Source: Calliphora vicina
Taxonomy: Eukaryota > Arthropoda > Insecta > Diptera > Calliphoridae
DNA: 64,000 bases
Direction of reading: 5' to 3'
Assembly (NCBI RefSeq): GCF_958450345.1
Contig: NC_088783.1
Coordinates: 87,131,895 to 87,195,894 of the forward strand
In this document: piece by piece, positions 56,204 through 64,000 of the stretch
How the letters are laid out: the number at the start of each line of letters is the position of its first letter
How positions within the stretch are numbered: the first letter of the stretch is position 1
Notes under the pieces: generated by a model
What the model saw: the letters and a program-made list of their open reading frames with translations, nothing else
Told to the model about the DNA's origin: nothing
Databases searched by the model: none
Translations under genes and position numbers: made by a program

Positions 56204-56809
56204 GCTTACACAAAGGGAAAGATTATAACTAGAGGTCGGATTTATATGCAAATACATGTTTTTTCTCGGACGTCAAAATACCATGTGGACTTATTATACA
56301 TCCGAATCAGACATTTTGCTATAAAATTATGAGCTACATTTATCAAGATTGTGAAAATACACAACACAATTTGTAAATACATAGACATTCAATTTCATTT
56401 CGTATGTTCAAGGCATTTTAACCTAAAGGATAAAAATTAGTAAATAAAAGAACCCACGATTGAATACGAATGAGGCTTCAATATCTATTATACCAATATA
56501 TAATTCAATAAATGTAACAATTTCAATATTTTCAAACCTAATGTCGATATTTTCCAAAAATTTAAAGAACTAAATTCATTATATAAAAAATTAATCCAAA
56601 TTCCTTGAATACTGAGTCAAATTATACGTATAAAAACTTTGCTGAATAACTCCCCAGCAAAAATTTTGTGAATTTTTCTAATGGCAACTAGATACCACAT
56701 GCATTATTTTGTAATTAGTGGTGGTTACCCAGCACATTATTTTATTTACTAGAATAGGTACTTATTTTTATACAGGTTATAATGAACAGGTAATGAACTT
56801 TTGCATTTA

Positions 56810-56868
56810 ACATAGCTATCTAGTGTGTTTGACTGGAAAACGGTAGGTTAGTGGTTCGCCATCAGTCA
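56810..56868 (+). other. tRNA-like segment 2 (copy 2)
   Basis: ACATAGCTATCTAGTGTGTT, TGACTGGAAAACGGTAGGTT, AGTGGTTCGCCATCAGTC. It has the same D-arm, CTGGAAAA loop and GGTTCG features as 14489-14548, with three or four substitutions. Confidence 0.4.
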
Positions 56869-56955
56869 AAGCCATTAATTTTTTTGTTCATATCATATTC
56901 ATTTATATGTTGATGTTAAAACTATTGTTAACTTACAATAAAATAACTCGTACGT

Positions 56956-57025
56956 GGAGCAGTGAGTTAGCAGCTTGACTATCAAAAACAAGCAAATAAT
57001 GTGAATGTTCGATTCCCACACAAGG
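56956..57025 (+). other. tRNA-like segment 1 (copy 2)
   Basis: GGAGCAGTGAGTTAGCAGCT, TTGACTATCAA, then TGTTCGATTCCCACACAAGG. The B-box-like core is identical to that of copy 1, while the intervening spacer differs at a few bases. Confidence 0.4.
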
Positions 57026-57239
57026 CAATATTTTTTCTGTTTTTTTTAGTTACATATTCTTGTTGTGCATTTATCTACATATTTCTGTGTTGAATATAAG
57101 TACATTTATAACCAGGACCCATGAATTTTTTAAAATCTCGAACAAAAGTAAATAGTTATTCAGTCAAATAATAGTTTTCTGTTTGCTCCAATATTACTTG
57201 CTGGCTTACTAAGTAAATAAAGTTATTGCTGGGTCACAT

Positions 57240-57745
57240 TTTATAGTAGTAGAAAAAATTACAAATTTAATAAAAATATTTATTTAAATGTAAAAATAAA
57301 AATTCGCAATTATTAACAAATATAAAAAAAAACAGATGAATCCTAAAATATAACAAACTATAAATAATAATTTTACATTTTTCCCCTTGTGGGGAACAAT
57401 GCTCATTTTTATTTGTTTACAAAAAACTAACTACAAAAAATAGGCATTTACTTACAAATATTTTTTATAAAAGAGACCGGTTATATCATGACCAAACTAC
57501 TTCTAGGTATAAAGTAGGTATTGAAAATTAAATTGTTCAGTAATTGCAAGTCAGTACCAAGTTTTTACTGAGTATTTTTAATTTACAATATCATGTTAAA
57601 AAATACAAAGTCAATTATCTTCAATATAGATTGATTATTCAGTTTTATATTCAAATAAAACACAAAACTACATAAAAATGCATAACAAATTTCTTCCAAC
57701 GTGGCATTATTACGAATGCGACCGACCGTGTGACCTTGACTTTAA
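57240..57745. other. No feature recognised
   Basis: AT-rich spacer between two transposons. GCGACCGACCGTG near 57718 is a short GC-rich island without a known role. Confidence 0.4.
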
Positions 57746-57748
57746 ATA

Positions 57749-59342
57749 CAGTCCCGAACTTAAGTATTGGCACAGGATGCTCATTGTACTTTAAGGACGA
57801 TTTAAAGGCCGTATAGTAGAGATTTTTAATATAAAAATATATTTATCAGATAGATTGATAAATATAACCAACTTCATTTCAACAATTTAATATCATTATT
57901 TATTAATAACAAAACAACATAAAAAGTACTGCATTTCAATGAACAAAATTATTGGCACACTTCATTACAAGCTAAAAAAACATTTGATTTTTGAAGCAAT
58001 ATTGCATAATTTAATATTTAGTTGCAAGTGACTTTCGTTTTATAACTGCCTCGAGTAGTTTAGGCATGAATCCACCAACTTGTTTGTGATATCTGACCCA
58101 ATACTTTGCCATTCTTCAACTAATGCCTTTTTCACTCGCTTATCTAGCTCTTCCCACAGATGCTCTATTGGGTTGAGATCCGGAGATTGTGGAGGGTGTG
58201 GTAGGACATGCGAAATATAGTATGAAAGCCACATACGTCCAGTATATGCTGAATGTTTGGGATCATTGCCATGTTGAAAAGTGAAAGAAAATGGTAAATT
58301 TAACTTTTCTGCACTTTTCCTGGGGTGTATCCGTATATTTCACTTTGTCCATTATTTCGTCAATGAACACCAGCTCTCCAACCCCTGAAGCGGACATAGA
58401 ACCCCACACAATTACCTCTCCAGCACCATGTTTTACTATTGAAGCAATATTTTGTTTTTCCAGCTTTTTATTGGTTTTTTTCTATACCGTTTGACGGCCA
58501 TCAGAGCAAAAAATTTGTTTGCATCAGAGAATAGCACTTGGTGCTAAAAATCATGTGGCTTACGTAAATTCCTAAACGGCATATTCTAAGCGCTTCTTTT
58601 GGTTCACAGATGAATTAAATGGTTTACGCCTAGCAATACGACAACTATAGTTTGTCTTCTGGAGCACTCTTCTGGCTATTGCTGCGTAAACTTCTTTCCC
58701 AAACTCTTCCTTAATCTCTGCAGCAACCTGTGTTGAAGATATTTTTGGACATAACTTGACCTTTTTGATTATATGGCTGTATTTACGCTTACTTAAGACC
58801 TGTATGCTTAGCACTTTCAAGTGTTGATGTTGCCTTAAAACGTTGCACGATACTCCAAATTGTAAAACGGCTTCTTTCCATAATCTCTACAATCTCAGCA
58901 TATGATTTTCCTTAATTGTGCAAGTGAAGGATGATTTTGCGCTCAGATTCTGTTGTTTCCTTTTTTTGTTAGCCATTTTCAGGAAAATTGATAATTATTG
59001 TGCTCATTTTTTTACAAATTGACATTAACAGTTTTTGTTTCTAAATAAAAGAAGATAAAATCGCATTTTCAAAGAAAAAAAAAGTGGATAGATCGATAAA
59101 ATTTGAAGAATCTGGTTAAGTGTGCCAATAGTTTTGTTCTACGGAATTGTGTAATTTTTCGTCTTTTTATTATTTTTAAATAATATTGCAAAATTGTTGA
59201 AATGAAGTTGTTGGTATTTTGTAGGAAATTCATCAATCTATCTGATAAATATATATTTTTATTAAAAATGTCAACAATATGGCCTTTAAATCGACCTTAA
59301 AGTACAATGAGCATCCTGTGCCAATACTTAAGTTCGGCACTG
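57749..59342 (-). mobile_element. Tc1-like element, nearly complete, IR/DR ends
   Basis: CAGTCCCGAACTTAAGTATT at the left and, inverted, CAGTGCCGAACTTAAGTATT at the right are flanked by TA (57747-57748 and 59343-59344). Length is 1594 bp, normal for Tc1. The inverted repeats run about 220 bp. Each contains an outer AAGTATTGGCACAGG and an inner (A/C)TATTGGCACACTT direct repeat, the IR/DR arrangement known from Sleeping Beauty, Minos and Bari-like elements. The transposase lies on the minus strand and is broken. Confidence 0.9.
58040..58976 (-). pseudogene. Tc1-like transposase pseudogene (DDE)
   Basis: Starts at ATG 58974-58976 (MANKKRKQQN). After an early frameshift the paired-like DNA-binding region continues as TESERKIILHLHN, AEIVEIMERSRFTIWSIVQR, then CPKISSTQVAAEIKEEFGKE and ARRVLQKTNYSCRIARRKPF. 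The catalytic part retains FSDANKF (first Asp), GEVIVWGSMSASGVGELVFI and PPQSPDLNPIEHLWEELDKR (catalytic Glu in NPIEHLWEE). The middle motif reads QHGNDPKHSA where QHDNDPKH is usual, so the second catalytic Asp is Gly. Several stops and frameshifts confirm inactivity. Total length fits about 340 codons. Confidence 0.88.
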
Positions 59343-59344
59343 TA

Positions 59345-60385
59345 TATCTAGCAAAATTTAAATAAATTTTGCGAAATAGTAGATTTGTAACGAAAACGAT
59401 TGTTACAGAATCAGAAACCATTATAATAATATATGATTTTGTTAGATATTCCTCCGGCAGTGAGCTACATGAGGTTCACAAGTTAGTTTTATAGACATTT
59501 TTGTAATTTACTATTAACCTGTAACGGAATGTAGTAATTAAATGTGAAAACATCGTGGAGGAAGGTCCACACAATCTAATATACTCACTCCGGCATTAAA
59601 ATTAAGAGTTTTCTCATAGAAAATCATTAGATTCTGTTACAATTTAACAAAATGACAATAAAAATAAATTAATAAAACAAATCATAAAATAGTGATGTTT
59701 ATTTAATCACAGAATATTCGTCATTCGAATACTTTTAATAATAATTGAAAAAAATATATAAAAATGTTTTTATATTAATACATTTAGGCATAATATAAAT
59801 AGGAACGGTTTTTATTCGCTGATTGTGTAAGTTTAACAACAAGTTTAATCTGTAATTTCAGCTTTTATTTACTGAAAAATAAAATATTACGAGAACTTTA
59901 TTATTTAATATTCGTTGTTTTGCTGCACTATGATTGAAGTGGCACATAAAATTTATAGTGTTACCATCACAGAATTTAAAAAAATATTAAAATACTGTTT
60001 ACTTAAAATGCTGATTGTGAATACGAATTTATAACAAAGCTATTTTAGGCCTAAAATGTGTTTTAACTATATTGTATTTTAAACCTTAAAATAGATTTTT
60101 TTATGAATACGGGGAAAAATGTTTTGTACTAAAGTTGAAAATTATTTCAATCCAACACAATTAATTTTGTCTTCCTTAGCTAGAAATGGTGTCTTTACTG
60201 AGTATACTCTTCCATAACGTTTTTCATCAGGTTTTATTTTCTTTTATTTTGTGTTTATGCAAGTGTTAGTTGAATGTGCTCGTATTAGGTTATCCACTCA
60301 AATACTAACGAAACAAATAGTCGAACAACTACTTACGAATAAATTGTGCAGGAAATTAATAATAGAAAATCACGAATAATTTTAT
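59345..60385. other. No gene; one CCCCGTATTCATAAA-type end
   Basis: TTTATGAATACGGGG at about 60100 resembles the end of the 115-bp MITE family, but its partner is unclear. The remainder is AT-rich with no recognised feature. Confidence 0.4.
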
Positions 60386-60514
60386 ATATTGGGTGAATGA
60401 CTTAAAAATGCTGAATATACAATGGATGGTTTACGGTTTTTATTTTTGATAACTTTTATGTCATTTTGAAGGGTACATATCTGTCATTTATTCTCACTTA
60501 GTTATTTAACATTA

Positions 60515-61329
60515 CACAGTGGGGCAGAATCGACATTTTTTGGAAATAAATCTGGCATTTCTAAACGCCATTCGGAATTTGACCCATTTTTTATCAAAAA
60601 TTCACATTTAGGCCACATGTTCTAAAATTCCAAAGCTGGGATCAAAAAACGAGAAGCAGTTTTAAAAACCTTGGTGTGTTCCCCATTTTTACCCAAAGTA
60701 TTTTCTCAGCCCCGAAGGAAATGTGGACTCTATGGGCAAAATTGTAAAAAATACTATTTTTGGGATTTTCGCTCCAATTTTAACACCTTGTTATTTATAA
60801 TGACAAACATAAAGATTTTATTACATATTACATATTCATTGAGTTTCTAAAACTAAAATTTATATAAAAATTTTAATAGGATTGCAAATATTAGGAACAA
60901 TTTCGAGCTATATTTTTTTGTTTAGATAAGTTAATTTTTCGTCTTGCAAAAAAAATTTCAATTCAATACTCAATTAGATTCAAAAATATGCCACTTTAAA
61001 ACTCCGTCCTTCAAAAATATTGCACTTTTTCATACTAAAAAATTTGAATAAATTTTCTTAATGTGACTGAGTCAGAACCAATGACTTGTGTTGAATAAAA
61101 TATTAAGAAAATTTATATTTTTGATAGACTTAATTTTAAAGTGGCATATTTTGTAATCTAATTGAGATATTGGCTTAAAATTTTGTTTGTGCCTGGATCA
61201 TTGGCACATTTTAATAACTTAAACTGGAATACTCCTTGGCTACGCCTACGTCAAATTTTATCCCGATCAGACCAGCCGTTTAGAAATGCCAGATTTATTT
61301 CCAAAAAATTTTGATTCTGCCCCACTGTG
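60515..61329. mobile_element. CACAGTG-ended element with 5-bp TSD, Transib-like candidate
   Basis: CACAGTGGGGCAGAATC starts the element and is inverted at the right end (GATTCTGCCCCACTGTG). Both ends continue with TTTTTTGGAAATAAATCTGG and CATTTCTAAACG. The flanks are CATTA (60510-60514 and 61330-61334), identical. A CACAGTG terminus with a 5-bp duplication is the signature of Transib elements, relatives of the V(D)J recombinase system. No transposase remains (815 bp), so the superfamily call is an inference. Confidence 0.7.
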
Positions 61330-61367
61330 CATTATAGTGTAAACAACAAAATTTTTTCTCTTCGAAA

Positions 61368-61563
61368 ATGTCGAATTTTGTGCCAACAACGGGTCGTATG
61401 GAAGAAGTTTTGCTTTACTTCTTCAATTTGTAAAAAAACGCAGTTCTTTTGGCTCGGTATCCATATGTTGCCAGAAAAGTGGGCCAATACTAAAGAAACA
61501 ATTTTCAGTTCAGCAGTTCAGCATTTTAAAAAGTTATGTATATATTTACCCCAATGTTTTTAA
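61368..61563 (+). pseudogene. mariner transposase with fused N and C termini
   Basis: ATG at 61368 opens MSNFVPTTGRMEEVLLYF, the mariner N-terminus. Within about 25 codons the sequence passes, after a frame change, to WLGIHMLPEKWAN, the mariner C-terminus (compare GIHMLPERWENV at 36.7 kb). About 300 codons including all catalytic residues are deleted, the usual structure of a mariner MITE. Confidence 0.75.
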
Positions 61564-61699
61564 ATTCAAAAGAATTTAGGGGGTTTAGATTTTTAAAATG
61601 AAACAGAGTTTGTACATTATTTAAAAAAAAAATTGCGAACATATTATTAATTTTGTCCGCATATGTTGATAAATATGGTTTACCGGCCGATTAACAGCA

Positions 61700-62079
61700 G
61701 TTAACATAACAATTGACATTATTAACATATGTATATGTGAATAATATTAACATATGTAGCTGTGAAACATACAACATTGAATAAATGCTTTGAGCAGATC
61801 ATTGCAGAAACAGAACTTTCATGAAGCTACTGGAAGGAAGATGGCGCTATGTATAACTAGTGGCAGGGGTTTCAGTCTGGGATTAGTTTATCATATGCGC
61901 TGTTAGAGTAAACATCAACTGCATTACCAGTGTATTCTTGTACATTATACAGTACATTATACAGTAAATAAAGAGTTGTTAAATATGTTAAACTACTAAA
62001 CTGCTTTTATTTGCTATCAAAAGTATACGGTTTATTTAAAGGAAATAAACCACCGTTTTAAAAAGGTAAAAACGTAACA
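61700..62079 (-). mobile_element. LTR copy, inverted relative to 45962-46329
   Basis: On the minus strand from 62079 it reads TGTTACGTTTTTACCTTTTT, GGTTTATTTCCTTTAAATAA, ACTTTTGATAGCAAATAAAA, GCAGTTTAGTAGTTTAACAT and ACAACTCTTTATTTACTGTA, all matching the solo LTR. TGTACTGTATAA is duplicated in tandem (61950-61972). The 3' boundary is uncertain and no internal retrotransposon sequence follows. Confidence 0.6.
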
Positions 62080-62084
62080 ATATG

Positions 62085-64000
62085 TCTTCTAATTTCATGC
62101 ATATAAAAATTTTTGTAGGGCGTCATATCTGAGCACTTTGAATGTAAAATTTAATAAAAAATCTTCTAATATGTGGTAAATTTTTAATATCGACTACTCA
62201 ATTCTAAAACTGTTTTTGCTTATATATTTCATTGCCACCCTAATGTACACTTCCATTCAACATAAATGTACAAAGTATACATAGTATGTATAAAGATATT
62301 TCATTTAATATGCAAGTTTTGCAAAGTAAAGCATTTGTAAGTGTGATTATGGAGCATTCTATACACTTTTTTTAGTTTTTGCTTTGAAAGAACACGTTGT
62401 GGAGTTGGTTTCTTCTGTGTTGGTATCATGAAGTCGTCGCTAAACTTTCGTACTTGTATCGTACTGGATCATTTAGTCTTAAAATGCATTGGAAAATCTC
62501 ATGTTTGTATTGGATTTTATATTGTTCACATTTTCTGAATACGGTTTGGTTTAGTTACGCTGTGTTCAATCTTCCTTTTTGGCGAGTTGTTATTTTTGCT
62601 TTGCTTTGCTTTGTTGCTTTTTATTTCCGTTATGGATTTTGTATGAATTAGTGCGTGTATGTGTGTATGTATTCATACATGTACTTGGGAGTCGTTGCAG
62701 TATTTGCACTCAATCTTTTTTATTGCATTTTAAGAAATCTTAGTATTTCTAAAAATTTCAGCAAATAAATATTGTAGTTATTTTATTATTATTATGGGTA
62801 TTTTGTGTTTTTATTTAAGCTGTTGCTGCATGCAGTGGTGCATTTTATTTTTTTGGCTAATGCTTGATTGTTATTGTTTTTGTTGCTGCCACTGCCACAC
62901 TTTCTTTTATTTCTATTGTTATTGTTTTTATTGTCATTTTTTGTGGCTGTTGAATTTATCGTTTGTTTGAATTTCCGATTTTTACCATTTAACTGTTTGT
63001 GACTTTTTATGGTTTAACGCTTGTGAATGCCAACCATCTTTCATCTTTATATTTTTAGCATTTAAATATTTTTTACGACATTATTTTAATAGTAGATGGA
63101 AAACGCTTTCTAATACCGATTTTACGAACTGGTAATTATGGCTTTTTTACTGCACGAGAACAATAAAGATACAACATATTTGACATTATGAAAATGTATT
63201 TTTGTTGGGATTCATCTATGTGAAATATTTTGATTTATAATAATATCCACGTAAATTTTGTTGCCCTAATGAATGTTAATTAGTTAGCAAACACATATCC
63301 TATTGCCGCTTTAAAGGTGTTAGCTACTTCTTTCGCTAATAACAAATATTAATTCCACACAAATTCAATTTGAAGTTGAGAAAATTCAAATTCATGTTAA
63401 TAAAAGACAAATTGTTGAATAGAAATCTAATTTAGTCTTAAGAAAATGCAAATTGTAAATCAGAAAAGCCAATTAATATTGAGAATAAACTAATTGAAAT
63501 TAGGAAATTTAAATTAATGGTTAGAAAGATAATTTTCTCTTTAAAATAAGAAAGATTTATTTCAAACGCCTCAAAACTAATTATATAAATAGCAAAATTT
63601 TTCTAAAAATCGTAAGATCGTTTACACAATTTCTGATAATTTTAAAACTAGTTTTACTATTCGTCGAAAATCTTTTTAAAAAAAAAAACATTTCAAATGA
63701 AAATTTGTAACGAAAACTTATAGAAAATTATTTAATATAATACTAGAATTTACACAGTTAAAGTGAAAAGGATAAAAAGTTAAAAATGGTCGCACTAAGG
63801 CAAGTTGGTCGATTATGCAAAAATTTAGCAATTTAAAACCCCGACTTTCCAATATCCATTTTTTAAATAAAATGTTTGAACACCCTCTATAATATCTTTT
63901 AGTTTTTATACGAATAAATGTCTTGTAACTGCATGAAGTTTAACTAAAAATTGGAGGTATCGTAACACCTCCCATACAAATTAAACAGTTATTTCTAAAT
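62085..64000. other. No gene identified
   Basis: The phrase TTGCCACCCTAATGTACAC at 62234 looks like an isolated transposon end next to an ATGTACA-type site. TTG/GCTG-rich low complexity lies at 62820-62960. A 84-codon frame at 62397-62651 has no recognised domain and is not called. The window ends in unassigned AT-rich DNA. Confidence 0.4.
63360..63510. repeat. Degenerate short repeat related to 1530-1735
   Basis: Loose repetitions of TTAAGAAAATGCAAATTGTA, TTGAGAAAATTCAAATTCAT and ATTGAAATTAGGAAATTTAA recur about every 21-25 bases, resembling the array near 1.6 kb. Heavily mutated. Confidence 0.4.

Larger units (their letters stand above)
56653..57233 (+). mobile_element. MITE with tRNA-like segments, copy 2
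   Basis: CCCAGCAAAAATTTTGTGAA at the left and TTATTGCTGGG at the right bound 581 bp, colinear with the reverse complement of 14119-14693 over the whole length. Flanking TA is not conserved. tRNA-like segments lie at 56810-56868 and 56956-57025. The inner CCCAGCACATTATTTTATTT end lies at 56731. Confidence 0.75.
60389..61563 (+). mobile_element. mariner deletion derivative, interrupted
   Basis: The left end TTGGGTGAATGACTTAAAAA is preceded by TA (60387-60388) and matches the inverted right TIR of the mariner at 36779. The shared 5' leader (TGTCATTTTGAAGGGTACAT) runs to 60500. A separate element (60515-61329) splits it. Coding sequence then resumes at 61368. The right TIR is not visible. Confidence 0.75.

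Noticed and set aside
58291..58494. 67-codon frame on the plus strand
   Set aside because: It is antisense to the Tc1 transposase pseudogene, which explains the sequence better.

Overview
This is an AT-rich eukaryotic window that looks like insect DNA, most plausibly from a calyptrate fly (blow-fly or house-fly type). That guess is an inference from the repeat families: DINE-1-like Helentrons with (GTCC/GTCT)n tracts, mariner, IR/DR-type Tc1, many hAT relics, and TGTA/TACA microsatellites. I find no intact host gene, no rRNA, no true tRNA and no CRISPR array. Almost everything recognisable is transposon-derived and most of it is dead.

Layout. 1-4.4 kb: degenerate short repeats, transposon ends, a Helentron fragment and two small MITEs. 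4.47-9.28 kb: a Helentron/DINE-1-like element whose interior is a 31-bp minisatellite of roughly 140 units in several homogenised blocks. 9.3-11.1 kb: a TACGTGAC-motif cluster and a broken hAT transposase. 13.3-15.1 kb: a foldback element, then a Tc1-type MITE holding a second MITE with two tRNA-like segments. 17.2-19.3 kb: three further Helentron-like copies. 23.7-26.1, 37.1-39.2 and 48.5-48.9 kb: three copies of a foldback family with arms up to about 1.2 kb, each flanked by an exact 8-bp ATGTAYAT duplication. 27.8-28.4 kb: a hAT deletion derivative. 28.4-32.6 kb: the longest tract without recognisable transposons, possibly single-copy host DNA, with one speculative first-exon candidate. 32.7-35.1 kb: three levels of nested elements, the middle one Mutator-like. 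36 kb: a mariner pseudogene. 42-46.5 kb: foldbacks, a hAT C-terminus, a Helentron and a solo LTR. 46.9-48.1 kb: a hAT element with exact 8-bp TSDs. 52.8-56.2 kb: nested hAT, TA-type and small MITEs. 56.7-57.2 kb: second copy of the tRNA-like MITE. 57.7-59.3 kb: a nearly complete Tc1 with about 220-bp IR/DR ends and a dead transposase. 60.4-61.6 kb: a mariner deletion derivative split by a CACAGTG-ended element with 5-bp TSDs. 61.7-64 kb: an LTR copy and unassigned DNA.

The genes do not form a pathway. The window is best read as a record of nested insertions that can be ordered in time from intact target-site duplications. The most interesting objects are the Helentron-borne satellite, the kilobase foldbacks, the MITE carrying tRNA-like modules, and the nested GGGG/TTATTTCAT elements.
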